Assembly: GCA_020849175.1 (NCBI GenBank)
Contig: JADLGR010000164.1
Span: 1 to 32,247, forward strand
Length of the DNA: 32,247 nt
Source: Deltaproteobacteria bacterium
GTDB lineage: Bacteria; Myxococcota_A; UBA9160
Direction of reading: 5' to 3'
The notes beneath the pieces are model-generated. The model searched no databases. It was not told the DNA's origin and saw only the letters and a program-made list of their open reading frames with translations. Made by a program: the position numbers and the translations under genes. Numbering within the stretch: the first letter of the stretch is position 1; every line of letters starts with the position of its first letter. This document shows, one piece after another, positions 1-8,082 of this stretch.

Positions 1-799
1 GCAGGCGTACCGCCAGGCGGTAGAGGTGCGGATCGTCCGGCGACCAGAGCCGGGCATCCGCGATGCGCAGCACGATGCGCGCCTCAGGACGCCCGAATCC
101 CGGAGCGTTGCCGCGGGCCACCTCGCGAGTGCCGTCGAGCAGCACGGCCTCGACCTCCCCATCGAAGAGGGCAACGTCTCGTGCGGCGCCGAAGTCGATG
201 TGCACCGCGAGCTCGCGCGATGCGGCCGCGTAGCATGTCCACACGCTCTCGATCGAGATCTGCGGCAGCGGCTCCAGCCACACGCTTTGCCAGATCCCCG
301 TCACGCCGTCGTAGTCGATGCCGGTGCTGCCCGCCCCCACGATCTGCTTGCCACGCGGCAGCGCCCACGTCGCACGATCCTCAGCGCGGATCACGAGCTC
401 GTTCTCGCCCGCTCGCAGGCAGTGCGCGACGTCGAGCGAGATCGGCGCGTAGCCGCCTCGGTGCGCTCCGACCTCCCGTCCGTTCACGAAGGCGCGCGTC
501 GCGCGGTCGCATGCGCCGATTCGCAGCACGACTCGCGCGCCTTCGAAGCCAGCCGGCAGCGTGAAGCGGCGCCGGTACCAGACGACGCCGTGAGCGGATC
601 GATCCGCGATTCCCGAGAGCTCGGCCTCGGCGGGGTACGGCACGATGATCCGGCGCGTAAAGGGGCGCTCCGTGTGCCATCCAGCAGCGAGACCCACGTC
701 GTCGTCGTCGATCTCGAACTCCCACGGCCCGTTCAAGCAGAGCCAGCGAGGCCGGCGAAGCGAAGGCCGGGGATACTCGCCGCGCGGGAGCCCTTCCAC
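1..799 (-). CDS. Glycoside hydrolase family 2 protein, N-terminal part (partial, runs off left edge)
   Basis: The minus strand is open from a GTG at 799 to the window edge (266 residues seen) with no stop. The translation reads as the GH2 N-terminal jelly-roll sugar-binding domain: 'LNGPWEFEIDDDDVG' near residue 25, 'GVVWYRRRFTLPAGF' near 75, 'AFVNGREVGAHRGGYAPISL' near 100, 'GSTGIDYDGVTGIWQSVWLE' near 150, and 'ADARLWSPDDPHLYRLAV' at the edge, which is the usual entry to the immunoglobulin-like second domain. Family members are beta-galactosidases, beta-glucuronidases or beta-mannosidases. The catalytic TIM barrel lies outside the window, so substrate and activity cannot be judged. No signal peptide is visible. 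The GTG lies one base after the dipeptidase stop, suggesting co-transcription. The frame stays open upstream of the GTG and no strong ribosome binding site is seen, so the exact start is uncertain. Confidence 0.85.
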   Translation of the reverse strand, partial: MEGLPRGEYPRPSLRRPRWLCLNGPWEFEIDDDDVGLAAGWHTERPFTRRIIVPYPAEAELSGIADRSAHGVVWYRRRFTLPAGFEGARVVLRIGACDRATRAFVNGREVGAHRGGYAPISLDVAHCLRAGENELVIRAEDRATWALPRGKQIVGAGSTGIDYDGVTGIWQSVWLEPLPQISIESVWTCYAAASRELAVHIDFGAARDVALFDGEVEAVLLDGTREVARGNAPGFGRPEARIVLRIADARLWSPDDPHLYRLAVRL

Positions 800-800
800 G

Positions 801-1880
801 TCAGCCGCGCAGGGCTTCGACGACGCGCAGGAAGTTCCCACCGAGGATCTTCTGGATTCGATCGGCGCTCCAGCCTCGGTGCAGGCACAGCTCGACGAGG
901 CGTGGCAGGTCGAGCGGTGTCTGGAGGTCACGCGGCGGGCAGATCGCGCCGTCCCAGTCGCTGCCGAGACTGGCGTGGTCGTCGCCGACCGTCTGGACGA
1001 TGTGGTCGAGGTGTCGCACGACGGCCTCGGCGCGCCCACCCCAGAACGGCTCTCCCAAGAAGCTCGACTGGTACATGACGCCGATGGTCCCGCCGGTCGC
1101 CGCCACGGCCCGGAGCTGCGCGTCGTCGAGATTTCGCCAGTGATCGGTGACGGCCTTCACGCCGGTGTGTGTCACGAGAAGCGGCTGCGATGGATCGTGC
1201 ACCGCCACGGCGTCGAAGAAGCCCTCGCGATTGATGTGCGCGAGGTCGACGAAGATCTTCTTCGCGTTGAGACGCTCAACGTATTCTCTTCCCAGTGCCG
1301 TCAGCCCTTCGCCGCGGCGTGAGAGCGTGGGGGCGCTCGTGACGCCGATCCGCGAAGTCGACAGATGGACGAGCGTCACACGCAGCACGAGATCGTCGGG
1401 GATGAGGTCGAGGTCGTCCGCGTCGCGGTCGAGCGCATTCCCGCCCTGGATTCCGATGAACGCGCCGTGTCGTCCGGCCGCCCTCGCCTTTCGGTACTCG
1501 GCAGCGTTTCGGACGACCTCGAAATCGTTCGCAACGCTCTCGAAGATCCCCTGCAGACGGCGCAGGTTCTCGAGGAAGACCTCGGGACGCCTGCCGACGC
1601 TTCGCAGCGGGTTGGTCGTGATGACCCAGATGCCCCCCGTCATGCACGCTTCGCGCACACGCGGGAAGTCGACCATGCCGAGGAATCGCGCGCCGAACGG
1701 TCCTCCGCGGTGCCGGCGGCGAAGGTCGTAGCCGAAGATCCGGTTCCAGATGAACGAATCGAGGTGCAGATCGATGACGTCGCTCGCGAGGTAGATCTCG
1801 ACCGCCTCTCGGGAGATGCCGAGCGCGCGGGCCCACCCGGCCGGATCGGAGCGGTGGTCGGTATGGAGCAGGCGCCTCAT
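801..1880 (-). CDS. Membrane dipeptidase-like protein (peptidase family M19) with Glu-to-Gln at a metal ligand
   Basis: This 359-residue protein matches the renal/membrane dipeptidase family (M19), zinc enzymes that cleave dipeptides. Visible family residues are the HxD pair in 'DLHLDS' (H39, D41), the metal histidines in 'VDLAH' (H215) and 'VTHTG' (H238), the arginine in 'HWRNLDD' (R249), and 'GSDWDG' (D308), followed by the C-terminal 'KILGGNFLRV'. The bridging glutamate, normally in an 'EGG' motif, is replaced by glutamine in 'GIQGGNAL' (Q145), so either metal binding differs or the protein belongs to a non-classical subfamily. I chose the ATG at 1880 because upstream alternatives add about 40 Arg-rich residues unlike the family and run into the region before the divergent acyl-CoA synthetase. 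There is no signal peptide, so it is probably cytoplasmic. It directly precedes the GH2 gene. Confidence 0.9.
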   Translation of the reverse strand: MRRLLHTDHRSDPAGWARALGISREAVEIYLASDVIDLHLDSFIWNRIFGYDLRRRHRGGPFGARFLGMVDFPRVREACMTGGIWVITTNPLRSVGRRPEVFLENLRRLQGIFESVANDFEVVRNAAEYRKARAAGRHGAFIGIQGGNALDRDADDLDLIPDDLVLRVTLVHLSTSRIGVTSAPTLSRRGEGLTALGREYVERLNAKKIFVDLAHINREGFFDAVAVHDPSQPLLVTHTGVKAVTDHWRNLDDAQLRAVAATGGTIGVMYQSSFLGEPFWGGRAEAVVRHLDHIVQTVGDDHASLGSDWDGAICPPRDLQTPLDLPRLVELCLHRGWSADRIQKILGGNFLRVVEALRG

Positions 1881-2029
1881 CGCGGCGCGCAGTGTACCGC
1901 GGCGTCCGGCCGTCGACGCCCGGCCCGCGCCGAGAACGTGCCCGGCTACACTCACGCGCCGACGCCGACGCGCGGCGACGGACCGGGGCGAGCGGCACAC
2001 CAGAACTCTCGCACGATCGGGGACTTCGA

Positions 2030-3685
2030 ATGCGACCCCTCTGCTGGAACTTCGGAGATCTGCTCGACGGTGTCGGCGCCGCGCTGCCCGCAGGCGGCCT
2101 TGCCCTCGCGCACGGCCAGCACCGTGTGACGTGGGCCGATCTGCGGAGGCGCAGCAACAACCTCGCCGCGGCGCTGCTGGCGCGTGGCGCCTCGAACGGT
2201 GATCGCGTCGCCTTCTATCTCCGGAACGGAACCTCGTACATCGAGACGCTCGCAGCTTGCTTCAAAGCGCGGCTCGTCCACGTGAACGTCAACTACCGCT
2301 ATCTCGACGACGAGCTTCGTTACATCCTCGACGACTCGGATGCGCGCATCGTCGTCTACAGCGAGGAGTTCGCCGACCGCATCGAGCGCGTACGCGGGCG
2401 CCTTCCCGGCGTACTCGCTCACGTGCAGGTCGGAGGCTCGCCGGCGCCGTTCGCGGAGGACTTCGAGACGCTGGCCGAGAGCGGCCGTGGCGAGCCGCTA
2501 CGGATCGAACGCTCGCCCGACGATCTGCTCTTCGTCTACACGGGTGGCACCACCGGCATGCCGAAGGGCGTCATGTGGCGCTCGGGCGATCTGTGGGGCG
2601 CACTCGGCGCTGGACGCAACGCCGTCGCCAACGGCGGAGTCGCTCCGGCGTCGCCTGAAGCGCACATCGAGAACGTGCGGCGCTTTGGCGCCGCACCCGC
2701 ACAGATCCCGGCCTGTCCACTCATGCACGGGACGGGCCTGTTCACCGCGATCGGAAACTTGACGGGTGGCGGCTCCATCGTCACGCTCGAATCGCTCGGC
2801 TTCGATCCCGTCGAGCTCTTCGACACCGTCGTACGTCACCGGGTCGGATCCGTGGTGATCGTCGGCGACGCCTTCGCGCGGCCCATGCTGAAGGCACTCG
2901 ACGAGAACCCCGGCCGATGGGATCTCTCGTCGCTTCGGCTCATCGTCTCGTCGGGCGTGATGTGGAGCCGGGAGGTGAAGGCCGGTCTGCTCGCACACCA
3001 CGGCGGGATGCTGCTGATGGACGCCTTCGGATCGTCCGAGGCCGTGGGCTTCGGAAGCTCCATCACGACGGCGGGTGGCGGCACCCGAACGGCGAAGTTC
3101 GCGATCGGCGAGAGCTGCAAGGTCTTCACCGAAGACCACCGCGAGGTGGTGCCGGGAAGCGGCGAGCGCGGGTTCATTGCGCGCTCGGGACCGATCCCGC
3201 TCGGGTATCACAAGGACCCGAAGAAGTCGGCCGAGGCGTTCCCCGTGATCGCTGGCGTGCGCTGGGCGATGCCGGGCGACTGGTGCACGGTCGAGGCCGA
3301 CGGCACGCTCACGTTGCTCGGCCGCGGGAGCGTGTGCATCAACAGTGCCGGCGAGAAGGTCCATCCCGAGGAGGTCGAGGAGGCGATCAAGACGCACCCC
3401 GATGTCGAGGATGCGCTCGTGATCGGGCTTCCAGACGAGCGCTGGGGGCAGGCCGTCACGGCCGTCGTTCAGCTCCGGCGCGGCTGCACGTTCGACGAGG
3501 AGGGGCTCCGCGCACACGTTCGCGGGCTCCTCGCGGGCTACAAGACGCCTAAGCGCCTCGTGGCCGTGGGACGCATGTTCCGTGCGCCCAATGGCAAGGC
3601 CGACTACAAGGCTGCGGCGACTCACGCTGCGGCGGTGCTCGACGCCCCGGCGGTCCCCGTCCCGGAACCCGGCCCCCGGCGCTGA
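2030..3685 (+). CDS. Acyl-CoA synthetase (AMP-forming, ANL superfamily)
   Basis: This 551-residue adenylate-forming enzyme activates a carboxylic acid to its acyl-AMP and then to the CoA thioester. The ATP-binding P-loop-like motif 'YTGGTTGMPKGVMW' is at residues 170-183. 'DAFGSSEAVGFG' (A5 region), 'GDWCTVEADGTLTLLGRG' (A7/A8 region) and the closing 'APNGKADYK', with the catalytic lysine near residue 523, complete the set. The 'MPKGVMWRSGDLW' stretch resembles the FadD17/FadD19 type of acyl-CoA synthetases linked to steroid side-chain or other bulky acyl substrates; the substrate cannot be read from sequence. The ATG at 2030 was chosen because it has a purine-rich 'CGGGGA' upstream and removes an Arg-rich extension unlike the family. 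It diverges from the dipeptidase gene across 149 bases. No beta-oxidation partner lies beside it. Confidence 0.93.
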   Translation: MRPLCWNFGDLLDGVGAALPAGGLALAHGQHRVTWADLRRRSNNLAAALLARGASNGDRVAFYLRNGTSYIETLAACFKARLVHVNVNYRYLDDELRYILDDSDARIVVYSEEFADRIERVRGRLPGVLAHVQVGGSPAPFAEDFETLAESGRGEPLRIERSPDDLLFVYTGGTTGMPKGVMWRSGDLWGALGAGRNAVANGGVAPASPEAHIENVRRFGAAPAQIPACPLMHGTGLFTAIGNLTGGGSIVTLESLGFDPVELFDTVVRHRVGSVVIVGDAFARPMLKALDENPGRWDLSSLRLIVSSGVMWSREVKAGLLAHHGGMLLMDAFGSSEAVGFGSSITTAGGGTRTAKFAIGESCKVFTEDHREVVPGSGERGFIARSGPIPLGYHKDPKKSAEAFPVIAGVRWAMPGDWCTVEADGTLTLLGRGSVCINSAGEKVHPEEVEEAIKTHPDVEDALVIGLPDERWGQAVTAVVQLRRGCTFDEEGLRAHVRGLLAGYKTPKRLVAVGRMFRAPNGKADYKAAATHAAAVLDAPAVPVPEPGPRR

Positions 3686-3809
3686 CGCGCCGTCCCCTCT
3701 CCTGCGAGCTCTCGACGTGCGCCGCGGGCAACGCCTGCCGCACCGCAATGCGGTATGGCACCCCGACGATGCGCGCAGGAACCTGCCGAGTCCCGGGCGA
3801 GGCCGCTGG

Positions 3810-4121
3810 CTAGCGAGCGCTCGTCGCCTCGCCCCGTACCGGCGGCGGCGACCAGCCGACTTCGATTCCGAGCTTCTGCATCTTCGTGTAGAGGGTCCGC
3901 CGCCCGATCCCGAGCGCGCGGGCCGCGGCCGAGCGATTGCCGCGGCAATCCCGCAGAGCCTGCGTGATCCGCAGCGCCGTCGCGAGATCGACCCACTCAT
4001 CGAGGCGCAGCGCGCTCTGTCCGCGGCCCTCTGCGGCCTGCCGATGGAGGCTTCCGAACAGCGACTCGATCGCCGCCGCGGTCTCCTCCGACTCTTCCTT
4101 TCCGTTGGTCTTCCAGTACAT
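3810..4121 (-). CDS. Small Fis-type helix-turn-helix protein (HTH_8)
   Basis: This 103-residue protein ends in a Fis/NtrC-C-type DNA-binding domain at about residues 50-87: 'ITQALRDCRGNRSAAARALG' followed by 'IGRRTLYTKMQKLGIE'. This is the helix-turn-helix found at the C-terminus of sigma-54 activators, here without any receiver or AAA domain. The N-terminal half ('ETAAAIESLFGSLHR') is helical and may dimerise. It may be a stand-alone nucleoid or transcription regulator, or the relic of a larger NtrC-type regulator. It lies 105 bases downstream of the PI-PLC-like lipoprotein gene on the same strand and converges on the acyl-CoA synthetase gene. Targets cannot be inferred. Confidence 0.75.
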   Translation of the reverse strand: MYWKTNGKEESEETAAAIESLFGSLHRQAAEGRGQSALRLDEWVDLATALRITQALRDCRGNRSAAARALGIGRRTLYTKMQKLGIEVGWSPPPVRGEATSAR

Positions 4122-4226
4122 GCGACGTCCGTGCTGCTGTGGTGGACTGCGGCGACGCGCACCCGAGCGCCGCCCCTCGCAGGAGCAAAGCTCGCGATTC
4201 CGACCTGTCCAGCAGTCGGCGCAGGT

Positions 4227-5303
4227 TCAGAGGGGCGGAGGCGTGCCGCCGGTGACACCGAAGTCAGCGTTCAGCAGACGTGCGGCCTCGACCACGTCAC
4301 CGGTCGTCGCGAAGTCCACCGTCGGAAAGTTCGGGAAGTGTCCGGACTCTCGCCAGCACTGTCGTGCTCGCTCGACGAGGAAGGGGTTCGCGTTCGTGAC
4401 CGGGGCCTCGCCCGGCACCGATGAGTTGCGCGTGAGGAAGTGGTTGAGGATGAACAGCTCGTTGCTCGTTCGGCCGCGGTTCGGCGCGCAGGTGAAGTCG
4501 CTGCGATAGAGGTTCGTGAAGTGTGTCTCCCAGGCCACCGACCAGACGTACACGAGCCAGTCGGGAGCAGGCGACGGCCGGTTGTCGGTTACGACGACGA
4601 GGCGCCGGCCGCTCTCGACCATCTCGCCAAGCGTCGGCCACGGGGTTCCCGGCGCGTGCGGGAGGGCGTAGGGCGTGAGGCCACTGCGATCGAAGGCCGC
4701 GGCTGTTTCTGCCGGCGTGATGTAGCTCTCGAAGATGATCGTCAGCACCTCGCCGGGATGCGTGTCGAGGAAGACGCGAAGCTCGGCGAGCCCCTCGTCG
4801 AGAGGACGCCGGGCCCAGCTACAGTCGGCGTGACACAGGAACGTCTCCCCTGGCTCGATCGTGCCGTTCCCATCGGCGTCGTAAGGCCACGCATCGAGCA
4901 TGAAGCCGCGGATGCCGTGCGCGAGCTGCGCGGGCATGTCGTCCCACTGGTTGAAGTAGAGCGTGAAGCGCTCCCAGGTCGAAAAGGCGTTGTGCGCCGT
5001 GGGATGGGCCACCTGGTCGTAGCGGCGCTCGCACAGCGAAGGCGAGCCGTTGCACACGCGCTTGCCATAGTCCGGCGCGAGCGACAGGACGTCGGTGCCG
5101 TCGATGCGCCCGTCGTGGTTGGTATCCGCGACGGTGCAGGCGGGCGTCGTCGCGGGGTCGAAGCCCACACACGCGAGCGCTAGATCGACATCGCTCCGGC
5201 CCACCCGACCGTCGCCGTCGAGATCCGGCATGGCTGCCGGCACACATCCCGCGAGCGGAAGCAGAGCCGCGGCGGCGATCAGAAGGCGCAGCGAACGCGT
5301 CAT
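4227..5303 (-). CDS. Lipoprotein with dockerin/EF-hand loops and a PI-PLC X-like domain
   Basis: This 358-residue protein starts with a lipoprotein signal ('LLIAAAALLPLAGC'), so it is probably exported and lipid-anchored. Two dockerin type I-like calcium loops follow, 'DLDGDGRVGRSD' and 'DTNHDGRIDGTD'. The rest resembles the PI-PLC X-domain superfamily (Rv2075c-like): 'HPTAHNAFS' carries the probable first catalytic histidine, 'GIRGFMLDAWPYDADG' the metal-site region, 'FLCHADC' the second histidine, and 'FLDTHPGEVLTIIFESY' the following strand and helix. A third EF-hand-like loop, 'DADGNGTIEPGE', sits between the two catalytic histidines. The function is probably a phosphodiesterase or lyase acting on a phospholipid or glycerophosphodiester; this is inference. 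The ATG at 5303 has GAGG about seven bases upstream, which favours it over an earlier in-frame start that would precede the signal peptide by 11 residues. Confidence 0.82.
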   Translation of the reverse strand: MTRSLRLLIAAAALLPLAGCVPAAMPDLDGDGRVGRSDVDLALACVGFDPATTPACTVADTNHDGRIDGTDVLSLAPDYGKRVCNGSPSLCERRYDQVAHPTAHNAFSTWERFTLYFNQWDDMPAQLAHGIRGFMLDAWPYDADGNGTIEPGETFLCHADCSWARRPLDEGLAELRVFLDTHPGEVLTIIFESYITPAETAAAFDRSGLTPYALPHAPGTPWPTLGEMVESGRRLVVVTDNRPSPAPDWLVYVWSVAWETHFTNLYRSDFTCAPNRGRTSNELFILNHFLTRNSSVPGEAPVTNANPFLVERARQCWRESGHFPNFPTVDFATTGDVVEAARLLNADFGVTGGTPPPL

Positions 5304-5472
5304 GAGATCCTCGAATCGAATCCGCCCCGCCTGCATCCTACCGAATGCGATGCGAAGTGGTGGACCTGGTGTGGCGATTCAGCGGCGCTTCCGTGCGCGC
5401 GGACGGCAGCGCAGCGGCAAGACGCGCGGTAAGTCACGTCAGAGCACGGCCGTCCCTGCGCAGGACTCAGGG

Positions 5473-5491
5473 TTCGGCCAGCGCGGCCGAA
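5473..5491. repeat. Perfect 7-bp inverted repeat in a divergent intergenic region
   Basis: TTCGGCC at 5473-5479 is matched by GGCCGAA at 5485-5491 with a 5-base spacer. It lies in the 248 bases between the divergent PI-PLC-like lipoprotein gene and the DUF2156 gene, about 60 bases before the latter's start. It could be an operator or a leader hairpin. No regulator gene beside it suggests a ligand. On the minus strand a TAGGAT hexamer (5335-5340) is a possible -10 for the lipoprotein gene. I see nothing else in this intergenic stretch. Confidence 0.35.
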
Positions 5492-5551
5492 AGGCAGTGG
5501 GCCGCGGCCGGCCCGGGAGGGTAGGCTGTGCGCCCCGTGGAAGGAGACCGA

Positions 5552-6583
5552 ATGCGAGACGATCAGGCTCGGCCGGATGGCGCTTGCGTCGAGCACGCCG
5601 TCCGCCGCTGGGGAGCGACCGCCTTCGCCTTCGACGTACTCCAGAATCCCGAGCAGTACGCGATGTTCGCGTCGCGTGCGGTGCCGGACGCCATCGTCCC
5701 GTACCGCAGGGTCGGACGTACCGACGTGGTCGTCGGTGAGGCGCTCGCGCCGCACGAGCGCATGGCCGACGTCGTCGCCGAGTTCGTGGCCGACCGTCGC
5801 GCAGCGGGCCGAAGGGTCCTCGGCTTTCTCGCGAGCGAAGCCTTTGCGCGCGCGATCATCGCGCAGGGAGGTGGCGCCGCACAGCTCACGGCCGAGCCGG
5901 AGATCGATCCCGCCACCTACGAGCCGAGCGGCGGCAGCGCCAAGAAGCTCCGCGCGTACGTGCGCCGCCTGCGCCGCGCCGGCATCGATGCCTGCGAGCT
6001 CCCGCGCATGCGCACCGCGCCAGCCGAGCTGCAGCGATCGGTCCAGGCGCTGACGCACGAGTGGATCGCCCGCGGCACCGCGAGGCGCGCACACTTCCTC
6101 GAGGTCGACGCGTGGAAGCGGCTCGAAGAGAAGCGCCTCTTCGCCGTCTTCGATCCCAAGGACAGCGACCGGCTGCTCGCGCTTCTGATCGCGCATCCGG
6201 TCTACGCAGAGAACGGCTGGCACCTGTGCCACTTGATTCGCAGCCCGGACGCTCCCAAGGGAGTGAACGAGCTCACGGTCATGAGTGCGATCGAGCGGCT
6301 CGCCGACGAGGGCGTGCGCTACGCGACGTTCGGGCCTTTCGCGGTGCCACAGGCGGGGGAGTTCCTCGGCTTCTCGCGCCCGATGGAGCGCTTCATTCGC
6401 AAGGGCTACGAGCTCGCATCCACGGTCGGTGGCTACGCCGGGTCGGTCGAGTTCTATCGCAAGGTCAACGCAGGGCCCTGGCTGCCACGATACATGGCCT
6501 TCTCACCGCGAAATGTCGTCTTGCGGCCCTTCCTCGCTACGATGCGCCTCACGCACGTCCTCGGCTTCCTGCGACGCGACTAG
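5552..6583 (+). CDS. DUF2156 / phosphatidylglycerol lysyltransferase C-terminal-like protein
   Basis: This 343-residue protein resembles the soluble C-terminal domain of MprF-type aminoacyl-phosphatidylglycerol synthases (LPG_synthase_C, DUF2156), a double GNAT fold that transfers an amino acid from aminoacyl-tRNA. Recognisable stretches are 'VLQNPEQYAMFASR' near the N-terminus, 'RRVLGFLASEAFA', 'KKLRAYVRRLRRAGI', 'KRLFAVFDPKDSDRLLALLI', 'GVNELTVMSAIERLADEGV' and 'RFIRKGYELAS'. The N-terminal membrane flippase part of full MprF is absent, so it is a stand-alone catalytic-type domain; the acceptor may not be phosphatidylglycerol. The ATG at 5552 has AAGGAG five bases upstream, which decides it over an in-frame GTG at 5528. 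Confidence 0.82.
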   Translation: MRDDQARPDGACVEHAVRRWGATAFAFDVLQNPEQYAMFASRAVPDAIVPYRRVGRTDVVVGEALAPHERMADVVAEFVADRRAAGRRVLGFLASEAFARAIIAQGGGAAQLTAEPEIDPATYEPSGGSAKKLRAYVRRLRRAGIDACELPRMRTAPAELQRSVQALTHEWIARGTARRAHFLEVDAWKRLEEKRLFAVFDPKDSDRLLALLIAHPVYAENGWHLCHLIRSPDAPKGVNELTVMSAIERLADEGVRYATFGPFAVPQAGEFLGFSRPMERFIRKGYELASTVGGYAGSVEFYRKVNAGPWLPRYMAFSPRNVVLRPFLATMRLTHVLGFLRRD

Positions 6584-6587
6584 GCGA

Positions 6588-6609
6588 GCCGTCGCCCGCG
6601 GGCGACGGC
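6588..6609. terminator. 22-bp perfect palindrome between convergent genes (possible bidirectional terminator)
   Basis: The 22 bases at 6588-6609 are a perfect palindrome (arms GCCGTCGCCCG and its complement), starting five bases after the stop of the DUF2156 gene. RNA from either strand can form a 9-bp G+C stem with a CGCG loop. It sits in the 53-base gap between convergent genes, a typical terminator position, but no U-tract follows on either strand, so it may act with Rho or simply protect 3' ends. Confidence 0.4.
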
Positions 6610-6636
6610 GAAACCGCGTGGCGGAGCCAGACGGCG

Positions 6637-8016
6637 TCAGGGCCGGGCCGCGGCGCGCGACCCGAGAACGGCGCTCGATGCGCCGGCACGAAGGACCGTC
6701 CGGCGCCCGCCATGGCGTGCACGACACATCCGTGCGAGCTCGTCCGGCGCGAGCGGCAGGCTGACGAGGTAGCCCTGCACCGCGTCGCAGCCCATGTCCT
6801 CGAGAACGCGCAACGCGTCGATCTCCTCGACCCCTTCGGCCACGACGCGCAGGCCAAGCCCGTGGCCGAGGTCGACGATCGAGCGAACGAGGCGCAACTG
6901 ACGCCCTTCTACGCACAAGCCCGAGACGAAGGAGCGGTCGATCTTCAGCTCGTCGACCGGGAGACGCCTCAGCCGTGAGAGCGACGAGAAGCCGACGCCG
7001 AAGTCGTCGAGTGCGAGGCGGACGCCGAGAGCGTGGAGGCTCTCGAGACCGGCTCGCGCCACATCGGGCTGGTGCATGAGCGCACTCTCGGTGATCTCGA
7101 GCGTGAGATCGTGCGCCTCGACGCCGTGCGCGCCGAGCAGCCCGGCGATCGCGGTGGGAAGGTCGGGCGCCGAGAGATCGAGCGCCGAGAGATTGACGGC
7201 AGCACCGACATGGACCCCACACGAGCGCCATGCGCGCATCTGTTGCAACACTTGACCGAGCACCCAGCGCGTGAGCGGCTCGATCTGCCCCGTCTGCTCG
7301 GCAAGCGGGATGAACTCGTCCGGGGCCGTTGCTCCGAGCGCCGGGTGCCGCCAGCGAAGCAGCGCCTCGGTCTGCTCGATCGTGCGCGATCGAAGCTCGA
7401 GCTTGGGCTGATACTCGAGCGCGAGCTGACCGCCCGTGACCGCGTCTCGAAGCGCGTGGACGATTCCGAGCCGGCGAAGCTGGCGCTCCTCGTGACCGCT
7501 CTCGTAGACGGCGAGCCGGGAGTGCCCTTCCTTTGCCTGCCGCAGCGCGAGATCGGCCCGCCGTAAGAGCGCCACCGCGTCGCTGCCGTGATCGGGATGG
7601 AGCGCGACGCCCGCCCGGACGCGCAGCGGGATGCGAAGACCGCCCACGTCGACCTCGCGCGTGAGCCGTGCAACGAGCCGGTCGGCGTCGGCGAGGGCCG
7701 TCGCCGAATCGAGCCGCGCGAGCAGGATGAAGAACTCGTCGCTCCCGAAGCGCGCCACCGTGTCCCGCGGACCGGTCTCGCGGACGAGCCTTCGCGCGAC
7801 TTCCTGCAACACGCCGTCACCGGCCGCATGCCCCAGCGCCGCATTGAGCGCGTGGAATCGCTCGATATCGAGCATCACGAGTGCGAGCGCACTGCGGTCC
7901 GCCCTCGCCCGCGCGAGGGCTGCCTCGAGTCGCGCGTGGCCGCACCCGCGATGCGCGAGGCCGGTGAGCGCGTCGTGCTGCGCGGGATGGAGCCTGCTCT
8001 GGCGCGCGTCCCGCAT
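6637..8016 (-). CDS. GGDEF-EAL protein, likely c-di-GMP phosphodiesterase (GSDEF variant)
   Basis: This 459-residue cytoplasmic protein has a GGDEF domain at residues 15-175 and an EAL domain at about 190-435. The GGDEF signature reads GSDEF ('ARFGSDEFFILL'), with the second glycine replaced, and the usual 'LTGLxNR' opening reads 'LTGLAHR'; cyclase activity is doubtful. The EAL side looks intact: 'EALLRWRHP', 'VNLSA', 'LEITESALM', 'DDFGVGFSSL', 'KIDRSFV', 'VAEGVEE' and 'VQGYLVSLPL', which supply the metal and substrate residues. Only the loop-6 DDFGTG threonine is changed, to valine. No sensor or membrane domain is present. The ATG at 8016 is preceded by GAGGGGG four bases upstream. It diverges from a PAS-GGDEF-EAL gene across 145 bases. 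Confidence 0.92.
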   Translation of the reverse strand: MRDARQSRLHPAQHDALTGLAHRGCGHARLEAALARARADRSALALVMLDIERFHALNAALGHAAGDGVLQEVARRLVRETGPRDTVARFGSDEFFILLARLDSATALADADRLVARLTREVDVGGLRIPLRVRAGVALHPDHGSDAVALLRRADLALRQAKEGHSRLAVYESGHEERQLRRLGIVHALRDAVTGGQLALEYQPKLELRSRTIEQTEALLRWRHPALGATAPDEFIPLAEQTGQIEPLTRWVLGQVLQQMRAWRSCGVHVGAAVNLSALDLSAPDLPTAIAGLLGAHGVEAHDLTLEITESALMHQPDVARAGLESLHALGVRLALDDFGVGFSSLSRLRRLPVDELKIDRSFVSGLCVEGRQLRLVRSIVDLGHGLGLRVVAEGVEEIDALRVLEDMGCDAVQGYLVSLPLAPDELARMCRARHGGRRTVLRAGASSAVLGSRAAARP

Positions 8017-8049
8017 CTGGCCCCCTCGAAGCCCGTAGCGGCAGGATCC

Positions 8050-8082
8050 GGCCTTCTCTTGAGAAGAGGCGCGTTGAAGGCC
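8050..8082. repeat. Nested inverted repeats in the promoter region of the GGDEF-EAL pair
   Basis: GGCCTTC (8050-8056) pairs with GAAGGCC (8076-8082). Inside the same stretch CTTCTC (8053-8058) pairs with GAGAAG (8061-8066). A third short dyad, GCCTC/GAGGC, follows at 8080-8094. The first two share bases and cannot form together. They lie in the 145-base gap between the two divergent genes and could be operators or leader RNA structure. Confidence 0.35.

Noticed and set aside
26-1078. Long plus-strand open frame across the left end
   Set aside because: It is antisense to the GH2 and dipeptidase genes, is Arg/His-rich and matches no family; long antisense frames are expected at this G+C content.
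3752-3775. Sigma-54 promoter-like TGGCACC...TGC after the acyl-CoA synthetase gene
   Set aside because: Spacing between GG and GC is 12 bases and no gene starts downstream on that strand.
3795-3834. 8-bp inverted repeat GGGCGAGG/CCTCGCCC as a terminator of the acyl-CoA synthetase gene
   Set aside because: The spacer is 24 bases, no U-tract follows, and one arm lies inside the coding end of the Fis-type gene; it is not distinguishable from chance in G+C-rich DNA.
7740-7765. Active diguanylate cyclase in the minus-strand GGDEF-EAL protein
   Set aside because: The signature is GSDEF rather than GGDEF or GGEEF; activity cannot be excluded but is not supported.
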